A DNA stretch of 64,000 nt from Acanthochromis polyacanthus. Lineage: Eukaryota; Chordata; Actinopteri; Pomacentridae. Below, piece by piece: positions 1 to 12,300 of the stretch (within the stretch, counting starts at the first letter, position 1; every line of letters starts with the position of its first letter). Below the pieces are notes generated by a model. It was not told the DNA's origin. It ran no database searches and saw only the letters and a list, made by a program, of their open reading frames with translations. The position numbers and the translations under genes are program-made. The stretch lies in contig NC_067134.1 in NCBI RefSeq assembly GCF_021347895.1, positions 28,370,152-28,434,151 on the forward strand. The letters are read 5' to 3'.

Positions 1-68
1 AAATATGGAAACTCTTAATGTGTTCCAGCCACCTGAATGTCTTCCTCAGTTTCTATCTATCCTATTAG

Positions 69-170
69 CTGAAGGTAAAGCAGACAGGAGTGAACATCCA
101 GAAGTTTGTTCCAGGTCTGAAGGCTCCAGGGGCCAAACTGGACCAGTTCTTCTCCATTCTCCACCCACAG
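69..170 (+). CDS. gucy1b2: gucy1b2 exon, HNOBA (PAS-like) domain
   Basis: A pyrimidine-rich acceptor ending TTAG precedes 34 codons, then donor GTCAGA. The reading [16 protein letters not shown] followed by [12 protein letters not shown] is the conserved beta-subunit segment leading into the PAS-like domain. The exon ends in phase 0 and joins the next at GTG ACT. The opposite-strand ORF here is a shadow. Confidence 0.85.
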
Positions 171-312
171 GTCAGACATAGAGACAGACGTAGGTAGAAT
201 CCATTCAAATACACCAGCAGAGGAAAACGCAGGAGTGATGTAGAGCAGAACCACAGCTACTGCAGTTTATATATAAGAGATGTATTCTGTAGGACCTTGA
301 CCTTACTAATAT

Positions 313-343
<31 letters not shown>

Positions 344-3300
344 CTTAGTACTAGTGATATGAGAGCACCAACGAGTCTTTAACCAAGTGTCCCGCAACTT
401 TTGCATAAACAAAAAGAAGAATTGTCCTTATTTCCTGTTCCTTAATAGATCCAACATAAACATGCATAGAAACAACCTGACGCTGTGAGTAGCTTCACAA
501 AAGATGGAGAAACTAAAGAAGACTGTCATGTAATTCTCTGAACAACTTCACAGCTCCAACTCAGTGTAGAGCCTCTTCCTGTCTTTTAGGACAACAGAAG
601 TGAACTCAGTGGGAGACTAGGACACCAGTAGACCAGTATCTGGGTGCATCCACTGATATTCATTGCAGCATTTCTAAACGTCATCTATCCAACACTTTTA
701 ATACTCATGCGGCCCCATCCAGTCACGGCTCCATCCAGTCACAGCCCCATCCAGTCACAGCTCCATCCAGTCACAGCTCCATTCATCCAGTCACAGCCCC
801 ATCCAGTCACAGCCCCATCCAGTCACAGCCCCATCCAGTCACAGCCCCATCCAGTCACAGCCCCATCCAGTCACAGCTCCATCCAGTCACAGCTCCATTC
901 ATCCAGTCACGGCCCCATCCAGTCACAGCCCCATCCAGTCACAGCCCCATCCAGTCACAGCTCCATTCATCCAGTCACGGCCCCATCCAGTCACAGCTCC
1001 ATCCAGTCACAGCCCCATCCAGTCACAGCTCCATTCATCCAGTCACAGCCCCATCCAGTCACAGCTCCATTCATCCAGTCACGGCCCCATCCAGTCACAG
1101 CTCCATCCAGTCACAGCCCCATCCAGTCACAGCTCCATTCATCCAGTCACAGCCCCATCCAGTCACAGCTCCATTCATCCAGTCACGGCCCCATCCAGTC
1201 ACAGCCCCATCCAGTCACAGCTCCATTCATCCAGTCACGGCCCCATCCAGTCACAGCCCCATCCAGTCACAGCTCCATTCATCCAGTCACGGCCCCATCC
1301 AGTCACAGCTCCATCCAGTCACAGCTCCATCCAGTCACAGCCCCATCCAGTCACAGCCCCATCCAGTCACGGCTCCATCCAGTCACAGCCCCATCCAGTC
1401 ACAGCTCCATTCATCCAGTCACAGCCCCATCCAGTCACGGCTCCATCCAGTCACAGCCCCATCCAGTCACAGCCCCATCCAGTCACAGCTCCATCCAGTC
1501 ACAGCTCCATCCAGTCACAGCTCCATTCATCCAGTCACAGCCCCATCCAGTCACGGCTCCATCCAGTCACAGCTCCATTCATCCAGTCACGGCCCCATCC
1601 AGTCACAGCCCCATCCAGTCACAGCTCCATCCAGTCACAGCTCCATCCAGTCACAGCTCCATTCATCCAGTCACAGCCCCATCCAGTCACGGCTCCATCC
1701 AGTCACAGCTCCATTCATCCAGTCACGGCCCCATCCAGTCACAGCCCCATCCAGTCACAGCTCCATCCAGTCACAGCTCCATCCAGTCACAGCCCCATCC
1801 AGTCACAGCTCCATCCAGTCACAGCTCCATCCAGTCACAGCTCCATTCATCCAGTCACAGCCCCATCCAGTCACGGCTCCATCCAGTCACAGCTCCATTC
1901 ATCCAGTCACGGCTCCATCCAGTCACAGCTCCATTCATCCAGTCACGGCTCCATCCAGTCACAGCCCCATCCAGTCACAGCTCCATCCAGTCACAGCTCC
2001 ATCCAGTCACAGCTCCATCCAGTCACAGCCCCATCCAGTCACGGCCCCATCCAGTCACAGCCCCATCCAGTCACGGCTCCATCCAGTCACAGCTCCATTC
2101 ATCCAGTCACGGCCCCATCCAGTCACGGCCCCATCCAGTCACAGCCCCATCCAGTCACAGCTCCATTCATCCAGTCACAGCCCCATCCAGTCACAGCTCC
2201 ATTCATCCAGTCACGGCCCCATCCAGTCACGGCCCCATCCAGTCACAGCCCCATCCAGTCACAGCTCCATTCATCCAGTCACAGCCCCATCCAGTCACAG
2301 CTCCATTCATCCAGTCACGGCCCCATCCAGTCACAGCTCCATCCAGTCACAGCCCCATCCAGTCACAGCCCCATCCAGTCACAGCTCCATCCAGTCACAG
2401 CTCCATTCATCCAGTCACGGCCCCATCCAGTCACAGCTCCATCCAGTCACAGCTCCATCCAGTCACAGCCCCATCCAGTCACAGCCCCATCCAGTCACGG
2501 CTCCATCCAGTCACAGCCCCATCCAGTCACAGCTCCATTCATCCAGTCACAGCCCCATCCAGTCACGGCTCCATCCAGTCACAGCCCCATCCAGTCACAG
2601 CCCCATCCAGTCACAGCTCCATCCAGTCACAGCTCCATCCAGTCACAGCTCCATTCATCCAGTCACAGCCCCATCCAGTCACGGCTCCATCCAGTCACAG
2701 CTCCATTCATCCAGTCACGGCCCCATCCAGTCACAGCCCCATCCAGTCACAGCTCCATTCATCCAGTCACAGCCCCATCCAGTCACGGCTCCATCCAGTC
2801 ACAGCCCCATCCAGTCACAGCCCCATCCAGTCACAGCTCCATCCAGTCACAGCTCCATCCAGTCACAGCTCCATTCATCCAGTCACAGCCCCATCCAGTC
2901 ACGGCTCCATCCAGTCACAGCTCCATTCATCCAGTCACGGCCCCATCCAGTCACAGCCCCATCCAGTCACAGCTCCATCCAGTCACAGCTCCATCCAGTC
3001 ACAGCCCCATCCAGTCACAGCTCCATCCAGTCACAGCTCCATCCAGTCACAGCTCCATTCATCCAGTCACGGCCCCATCCAGTCACAGTCCCATCCAGTC
3101 ACAGTCCCATCCAGTCACAGCCCCATCCAGTCACGGCTCCATCCAGTCACAGCCCCATCCAGTCACAGCTCCATTCATCCAGTCACAGCCCCATCCAGTC
3201 ACGGCTCCATCCAGTCACAGCCCCATCCAGTCACAGCCCCATCCAGTCACAGCTCCATCCAGTCACAGCTCCATCCAGTCACAGCTCCATTCATCCAGTC

Positions 3301-6300
3301 ACAGCCCCATCCAGTCACGGCTCCATCCAGTCACAGCTCCATTCATCCAGTCACGGCCCCATCCAGTCACAGCCCCATCCAGTCACGGCTCCATCCAGTC
3401 ACAGCCCCATCCAGTCACAGCCCCATCCAGTCACAGCTCCATCCAGTCACAGCTCCATCCAGTCACAGCTCCATCCAGTCACAGCTCCATTCATCCAGTC
3501 ACAGCCCCATCCAGTCACGGCTCCATCCAGTCACAGCTCCATTCATCCAGTCACGGCCCCATCCAGTCACAGCCCCATCCAGTCACAGCTCCATCCAGTC
3601 ACAGCTCCATCCAGTCACAGCCCCATCCAGTCACAGCTCCATCCAGTCACAGCTCCATCCAGTCACAGCTCCATTCATCCAGTCACGGCCCCATCCAGTC
3701 ACAGTCCCATCCAGTCACAGTCCCATCCAGTCACAGCCCCATCCAGTCACGGCTCCATCCAGTCACAGCCCCATCCAGTCACAGCTCCATTCATCCAGTC
3801 ACAGCCCCATCCAGTCACGGCTCCATCCAGTCACAGCCCCATCCAGTCACAGCCCCATCCAGTCACAGCTCCATCCAGTCACAGCTCCATCCAGTCACAG
3901 CTCCATTCATCCAGTCACAGCCCCATCCAGTCACGGCTCCATCCAGTCACAGCTCCATTCATCCAGTCACGGCCCCATCCAGTCACAGCCCCATCCAGTC
4001 ACAGCTCCATCCAGTCACAGCTCCATCCAGTCACAGCCCCATCCAGTCACAGCTCCATCCAGTCACAGCTCCATCCAGTCACAGCTCCATTCATCCAGTC
4101 ACAGCCCCATCCAGTCACGGCTCCATCCAGTCACAGCTCCATTCATCCAGTCACGGCTCCATCCAGTCACAGCTCCATTCATCCAGTCACGGCTCCATCC
4201 AGTCACAGCCCCATCCAGTCACAGCTCCATCCAGTCACAGCTCCATCCAGTCACAGCTCCATCCAGTCACAGCCCCATCCAGTCACAGCCCCATCCAGTC
4301 ACGGCCCCATCCAGTCACGGCCCCATCCAGTCACAGCCCCATCCAGTCACGGCTCCATCCAGTCACAGCTCCATTCATCCAGTCACGGCCCCATCCAGTC
4401 ACGGCCCCATCCAGTCACGGCCCCATCCAGTCACGGCCCCATCCAGTCACGGCCCCATCCAGTCACAGCCCCATCCAGTCACAGCTCCACCTCCATGCAT
4501 TCACTGTTTCAGTCCTGGTCAGGTTCACACCAAACAACTGGACTCCATCAGAGACAAACTCATTTATCTTGGTCCCAACAAACTGACAAATCTGCTCCCA
4601 GTGAATCACCAGGCTTCTGTTCATGTTCTAATGAAAGGTTTCATTTTACAGTTGTTGTTTTTTCCTTTGGTTGACATCCATTGGTTGGCATTATACACTG
4701 TTCTTCACACAATCTTTGATTTCCACTGATAAATGTCCACTTAGTCTTCTTTAGGACGCTGTAGGTCTGATTAGTGGATCCTCCTGATTCTTTCACTGAT
4801 TTTAGGAAGGAGAACCATCTCAGCTGACCTTCCTGGTTTCTTTTCCATCTTTAAGAAATCTCACAATCAGATTTTTTGTAGTTCTGACATTCTTTTTCTT
4901 TACAATGAGCCGTGATGCAGATTTACAGATGGACACAACCAACAGGTCCAAACCTGAGAAGGGTCTGGTGTTCCTAACCAATGTCTTTTAATAACCTGCT
5001 TGTGGTTTATTCAAATAAATATTCTGCACTGTGACACAGATGGCATCACATGTGTGGAGTTTTTAAAATTCTTCAGCTGAGACGGTTCTCCTTCCTAAAG
5101 CTATGGGTCAGGAACACTAAACCTCTGCTGCATGGCCTCTACCTGTCCTCCAGGTGACTTTGACCATTGAAAGCATCAGGAAATTCATCAACAGTCAGTT
5201 TGTGTTGAAGAGCTCCAGCGACAGACAGACGCTCAAACTGAGAGGTGGGTTCTAATGAACAGCATCACCTTTCAGAAACACGAACTCCACTGTGAGGCTC
5301 AATATGAAAAGAAGTGAACTAAGAACATCAGCTTTATCTTAGTAAAAACACTTTTTGAGAGAGGTCATGTTTAGAAAAAAAATAACAAAATATAAATAAT
5401 TAAATAACCTCATGATTGCGGAATTTTTCAAAAACACTTGTGTGAATGAGCAAATTACCTGCAGGATCTGTCTGTGAGGAGGTCGAGCCTTAGGAGGTCC
5501 TCAGAACTGAAGAGCTACTTGTTAAAATATCTTCTGAATCAAACCAAAACTTCCACTTGGTGACAGAGGAGCTCATTGACTTTATGTGTAGGTGATTAAA
5601 TAAAAGTAGAAAAATGAGCAAAGCTGTGGAGAGGAAGGTCAGGAACCAAGAAAAAGATCTGAAATGAGTTCTGTTTTTAACTCGCCCGTGTTCCATTTAC
5701 CTGCAGGTCAGATGCTGTGGATGGAGTCTCTTGGCTGTATGTTGTATCTCTGTTCTCCAAAGCTCAGAAGCCTCCAGGAGCTTCAGGATGTCGGCCTTCA
5801 CCTGGCTGACCTCGCTCAGCACGACGTCACCAGAGACCTGGTTCTTCTCAACCAGCAACGTCTGGCTGAGATGGAGCTCACCAACCAGCTGGAGAGGAAG
5901 AAGGTAGAGCAGCTTTTAGTTTATTTAGATCTCCAATCGATTCTGGTACCAAAATATCAGATATACTATACACCCCCCTGCTGAGTGTCAGTTCAGTAAA
6001 TCTGTCAGGAAGCCAACATCTAAAACCTTCTACCAGCCTGCTTTAGTTTGGAGTTATTTTACCTGGAACTCACATTTTAATGCATTTGTGTGTCACCGTG
6101 GTGTGGAAACAGCACACAGTCAGGGAGAGGAATAGCCTAGCCACGCTAGACCCATGTTTCTGACGGCACAAGGGTCTAGGGAAGCTCGACAGGGAGGGAG
6201 GCGGGCTAAAAGGCTGTCTATCAAATCCCTCTGCAGCAATTGGGTAGGTATACAACCAATCAACGCAACGACTAGGCTGACGTAGTTCCGAGGTTCCGAG

Positions 6301-9300
6301 AGCACCGGCGAATTGTGGCTAAGTCCCATTAGCTTCCCAACCAGCGGAGCCAACTGGTATATTAAGGATTTGCCATATCCCGTCGGCATAAGTCCAAATA
6401 CGTCTTTCTTCTCAATGAAACACTTCAGTGCCGTCCTTTGTTTATCTTTCAAGTTGAATTTTAGCTTCAAATCTTTAAGGGCTGTGGCCAAAGCCGAGTC
6501 CAAAGATAACTGTTTATTGTTTCCGGTTGTTTCTGTCAGAATCGTCACGCCTCTGTCGTCACTTAGTAACGCCCGCCTTCTGACTCTACACTTCATGGTG
6601 ATTGGTCCGGCCAGTTTTAGGAGAATCCAGCCTCGAGCCTTATGGAGGGTAACTAGACCCACCCTGGCAGAGAATTAAATTCGTTGCTGTGGGTTGTCTA
6701 GCGCGGCTAGGCTAGGAGAGGAAAGGTGTTCAGGTAGAAATCCTGCAGCCAGCAGACATGAGATGTTCTGTCAGGACTTTCACTTCCATCAACCTCTATC
6801 ATAGGCTGCTTCTTCTGACTAAAGACTCTCATGGTGAAGTTTAACTCGTGCACTGCTGCTGCCTTTCTATGGATACAATTACAACAATTAAAATAAAGCA
6901 GGAAATTGACCACCCACTGCATAGAAAAGATGTAGTTCTAAGTCCAATAAACCTGTATTCTGTCAAACAGCCAGCACGGGGCGACTGCTCCGGCTCAGTC
7001 TATTGGAAAGTAACTCGACTTTTCCCTTGATTTATTACCTGAATAAACATTTTCCTGATGAGTTTATGCCCTCATCCACTGCTGTTAAGCCTCCTTGACT
7101 ATAGCATGATGTTCATTTACTTAATTAAGGTCCCATCTGGAGTAAAACAGAGGATAACGCAGGGTATGTTTCAAGGCGGGGCTACCTTGTGATTTACAGG
7201 TCTCTACTGTCAGACAAACCTAACACTTGATCATTACTGCTGGTTTAAAATGATATGGCCAAATTTCAAACTAAAGGCTTCAAAATGATAAATGTGGGTG
7301 ACGTCACGACATCTACGCCACATTTGCTGTTTATTCAGCTCCTACATTCATCCAAAGAGGTCATCCTGAACCTGACTGTCTACAGATGGCTGCCATATTG
7401 AGCCTGATTATACACCGACGCAGACGTGCACACCTACAGGAACTAAAATGCGTCGTTGTTTTCATACTGCTCTTCTTGGCTGTGGAAGTCTACAGAGTAT
7501 ACATATGGTACAGGCTGTATGTACATTTTCAGCACAAACACTTTAACGATGAGCGTTCACACTACTGCCTGTTTACTGTAGTCGGACTGTCCACGTAGAC
7601 ATAAATTATGCAGAAGTGTCCGTGTAGAGATGATGAAATCTACGTCCGTTCCACCCTCAGAGCCTTATGGACTCAGCAGAACACCAATAAGTCACAACAT
7701 CTCAGCTTTTCTGGAGGCACTGTGCTGACATTTTACCCTGCTGGAGGCTCCTCATTGGTTCCACTTGTTGCAGAATTTTCCCCAATAAAATATTCATAAA
7801 TACAGCTTTGTGCAGTGGATGCATTAATACGCTGCAGCCTAACCCTAACCCTGACCGAACTGAAATGAAAATGAAGCCCAAGCACAGCAGAAAGAGGAAA
7901 AAAAAAAGTGGTTATACAACACAAAAGGTCAAATACATACAAGAAAACACAACCAGAGAAACATACCCAGAGGAAGTCAGACATCTCTAACGATAAATCT
8001 ACATGTCAGCCTGAAGTCTGACTACATTTAAGTAAGAAGGAAATATTTGCAAAAAACTGACTTCTAAAATAAAATAACTTGTCTGAATAGCATTTTTAAA
8101 GAAAATGAGTTATCTACAAACATTTATTAATCATAGCAGGGACTATAAGGAAAAGCGTGTCATTTGTCAAACTAGAATAACCCATAAAACAACTTTAATG
8201 AAAAGTTTGGGTGAAAAATTAATCTTCAAAATACAAAGACATGATAAAGGATTAGAAGTGAGACTAATTCTCTGAAGCTAGTGCACGTCTGCATTGGTGT
8301 ATAAGAAGCTGTGTATAGATGGAGGGATGGATGGATGGATGACTGGATGGATGATGGGTGGATGATGATGGATGGATGGACGAATGGACGGAGGGATGTA
8401 TAGATGGACAGATGTATGGATAGATGGACGGATGTATAGATGGATGGATGGTTCACTCCAAGGTCTTCTGTATGAGTGTAGGAAGAACTGAGGATCTTGT
8501 CGCAGCACCTGGAGGCTGAGAAACAGAAGACGGAGACTCTTCTGTATGCCATGCTTCCACGCCACATCGCTAATCAGCTTAAAGACGGGAAGCGAGTCGA
8601 AGCAGGTCTGTCTGTTTACTAACCCAGCTGTCTGCATGTGTCTGTTGATCTGTCACAGTGTAGATTCAGTCATCATGGTAATCCTTTGTGCTCCAGTTAA
8701 AAGCTACTGAACGTCTCTTTCTGGTTCTGGATGTTTCACTTCTCATCCAAGAGTCTTCCTCCCTTCTACCCATCAATGACCCAAGACATTAAACCTGTAG
8801 CTCTCCTAACTGGACCTTCATTAAGTCAGAAACAAGTCTGAGAAACTTTCAAATACACATCCTTTAGAGCCCAGCAACACTCTGAGACACAAGAATATAT
8901 ATGTCGGGGAGACTAAACAACTCAAGGAAGCCAAACTGGAACAATCGTCCGTAAGATTTGACGGAGTCTATGACACCTCAGCAGTCATTCATAACACAGT
9001 CCTGACATCTATTCTAGATAGTTTCACAAGCTTTCACTCATGAGTGGTTAATGTGGCACAGTCATGTGATCTGGGGGTGGAAAACAGACCTCAGACTCCC
9101 CACCAGTCAGACAGAACTGATAAAGACTCTGGGATGAGATGGATAAAGTCTCCAAGAACAAAAACCAAACAGAGTCTACTGAAAGTTACTTCAAGTGTGT
9201 CTTTTCCAGGGGAGTTTGAGGTCTGCACTATCTTGTTCAGTGATGTGGTGACCTTCACTAACATCTGTGCTGCCTGTGAGCCCATCCACATCGTTCACAT

Positions 9301-12300
9301 GCTCAACTCCATGTACTCCAAGTTTGACAGACTCACCAACATACATGACATCTACAAGGTACTGTCATTTCTCAGCTCCACTACAGGTTTGCTGTACTGA
9401 GCTCCACATTCACAATCTAAAAACCCTGTTCAGATTTATAAATGATCATGACTGACCAGTGAAGCAGTTAAACCTGAGGCTCAGTGGTATTTCTACTAAA
9501 TATGGATCTACATTAAACGTTCTTTTTGAATCTGAAACATCTCAGATCCATTAGTGACACATCCAAGTGAATTTAAGATTTGATGAACTTGTCATCAGAT
9601 CTAGTGAAACCTGAAGCAGTTATGGTGGTTTAGAGATGAACAGCAGGTGTATTTGCATATCTGCTTCAGTGTTTAGTTCAGTCAGATGCTGTATATAGTA
9701 GATGGTCAGGATCTTTGTACATTTGTATTTTTCATTGTTCAGTCTAATCCTGTCTGAATGTCCTCGTGGTAAACGGTTTAAAGGTTGAGACTATCGGTGA
9801 TGCCTACATGGTGGTTGGTGGCGTTCCAGTCCCCACAGAGACTCATGCTCACAGAGTGGCCAACTTCGCTCTGGGGATGAGGATCGCTGCCAGAGAAGTC
9901 ACCAACCCCGTAACAGGAAAACCCATACAGGTCAGGACTCACCAACCACTGATGATAAGACCTGGAGAAGGATTATCTTCTAGGACTAGGCAAACATCAT
10001 GACTGCTGCTTCTGGTTGGAGATGCCAGGTTGTGTTCTGTGTAATAGTTTATAGTTAACAAGTAGGAAGTCAGTGAAAGGAAGCAGTCTGCCGGGAAATC
10101 TAAAATCAGAAGTCAGGTTCCTCCACTACTGTTTCCCAGTATTACTTTTATTTGACTCTGTCCACCCTCTGAGGTGAATCTGGTAATATTTCGACCACTA
10201 TTGTGTTCATTTAGCTCACATCTACGTGCTGTGTTTCAGATCAGAGTTGGTCTTCACACCGGCCCTGTGTTAGCCGGGGTGGTGGGCCAGAAGATGCCTC
10301 GCTACTGCCTGTTTGGAGACACCGTCAACACCGCCTCCAGGATGGAGAGTCACGGACTCCCTGACCACATTCACCTGAGCTCCTCCACGTACAGGTGAGT
10401 GTCTAAAGCCCAGACAGCTGCTGAGTTTGTACTAGTTTAAATCTCTCTTATTATTATTATCTACGGTAGATGAAGGTTAGTAGCAGTAATCTGAAATGGA
10501 CAGATTTTGCCATAACAGGAACTGTTGTGAAAGGCTGAGCAGGAATGGGTTAGGGTTTGTGGGTTTTACCTTGCAGCTGGTGGTGCTGGAGTTTATGACG
10601 TGATATGAATCCAGACAAATGTTCCAGCAAAAGGGTTCTTTAAAAGTATTGCTTATTCCAAGTTATTCCAAAGTTTATTTATTGTTCATGTGACCTAATT
10701 GCTTATCATATTCAACTTTCAGTGACTCTCCCAGCTCCTTGTAGCTCCACTGCAGGCATCACAGTCCACTGAGATGAATGTCCACATCCTAAAAATTCAC
10801 AGTTTTCAGTTTCCAAAATGACATTAAGGTAGTCTGTGATCGGTCTGTGGTCCATATTCAATGAATTCTGCTTAAAAAGCAGCAGTCATGATGTTTGCCT
10901 ATAAATTCAAACAGAAATCTAACCGGCATTAAGTGGTGATCATCTATGAGGTATCCTAAAAATGATTAGGAGGGCATGAATTAAAGCAGATAAGATTTAG
11001 TGATGCCATGTGGTGTAACTGATGCTCCATCTGTCTTTGAGCAGCTTTAGTGTAAATAATGTTATGGAGATCACTGAGATTTCCTGCTTCAGACTCAGCT
11101 GCGGCTCATTAAACTCACTAAATCCCTCTGTTTGCTCAGGAAGCTGCTGCTCTGGTACAAATCATTCTGCTGAAGTAAGGAAGGTATTCTCTAGTCATCC
11201 TAACTCTCTGTTCACCACCTGATCCCATGTTCAGAGAGCTAAAGGATGCAGGGTTCCACATTGAGGAGCGAGGGCAGGTGGAGGTGAAGGGGAAAGGCCA
11301 GATGAACACCTACTTCCTGCTGGGGAACCCGCTGCTGTCGGAAAACGGCATCATGGGAATAGAGGACGGAGGGAACCGACTTTACAGGGAGGAGCTTCAT
11401 GGTCAGAGCAGTAAAGGTAACAAAAATAATATATAATAGTGTAAAAATCACTGTTAAAGCTGCCCGGACAGCACGGTGTAACCCCCGTCTGAGCACAGGG
11501 ATGAACAGGACGGCTGAGCATTTCTACAATACAACCACTCAAAAAACACATCTCAACAGCAGAACCGGCTCTGATTTTAAAATAAATATGTTCCCTTACA
11601 ATAAACAGAATCCCACAGAAGAAGATAAATTGTGACTTACTTCTATAGTCTGATGAACGATTATGACCAATGAACACAATGAAAATCCCACAGAAACATC
11701 AGCTTTAACAAGCAAACGTATAGTTTATGATTCTCTAGAGGACTCTCTGTGTGTCCAGAAATAAATACTGATTTATACCAGCCTGTGGTATTCCTTAATA
11801 ATGAAATAACTTTACACAGCAGTGTGTGGTTTATCTCCTAATGAAGATGGCAGAAATAGTTCTGGGTCCAGTTATTATTATTTCATGTTTTTATCAACAT
11901 CTTTTGTGGCCTTCATCCCACAATGTAATGAGGAATGATTAATTCACTTCATTAATCTACATATTTATAATGCTGCTTCAAGAAAGAAATGGAGAATTTA
12001 ATAAGAGATGCAATCTGTTTTCTTAAAGGGTGATCAACACACAATTATATCAGTTTAGTTAGGGATGCTGTTGAATACAGAGAGCTTATTTCTTCTTTTC
12101 TTGGACTTCTACAACATTTTTATTCACTTATTATTCAGGAAAATCTATTTGAGAGCCTGATTTCTTTGTTTTTCATTCTGCTTTGCATAAAAAACTACTC
12201 AGACTGTTTATCTGCACTCAGACATTCAGATCTTTGGTAGATGTTTGCTTTTTCACATCTTCCTGGAAAAGGTCCGAAATCAACAGAAACCAGATCTCCT

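Larger units (their letters stand above)
9359..11234 (+). other. Short gucy1b2 introns between the catalytic-domain exons
   Basis: Introns 9359-9783, 9931-10239 and 10395-11234 contain no repeat or extra exon that I can recognise. Confidence 0.6.

Noticed and set aside
57..254. A 65-codon minus-strand frame
   Set aside because: It is a shadow of the plus-strand gucy1b2 exon at 69-170, which matches the family and splices in phase.
712..4488. CRISPR-like repeat array
   Set aside because: The units are contiguous without unique spacers, and the DNA is from an animal.
644..4729. A 1361-codon open frame rich in His, Pro and Ser
   Set aside because: It is the translation of a 16-bp minisatellite with no stop on this strand; it lies inside a gucy1b2 intron and has no domain or start context.
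6120..6662. A functional 180-residue helicase gene
   Set aside because: Only motif 0 and motif I are present; the rest of the frame is element terminus sequence and target flank, so it is a fragment inside a transposon.
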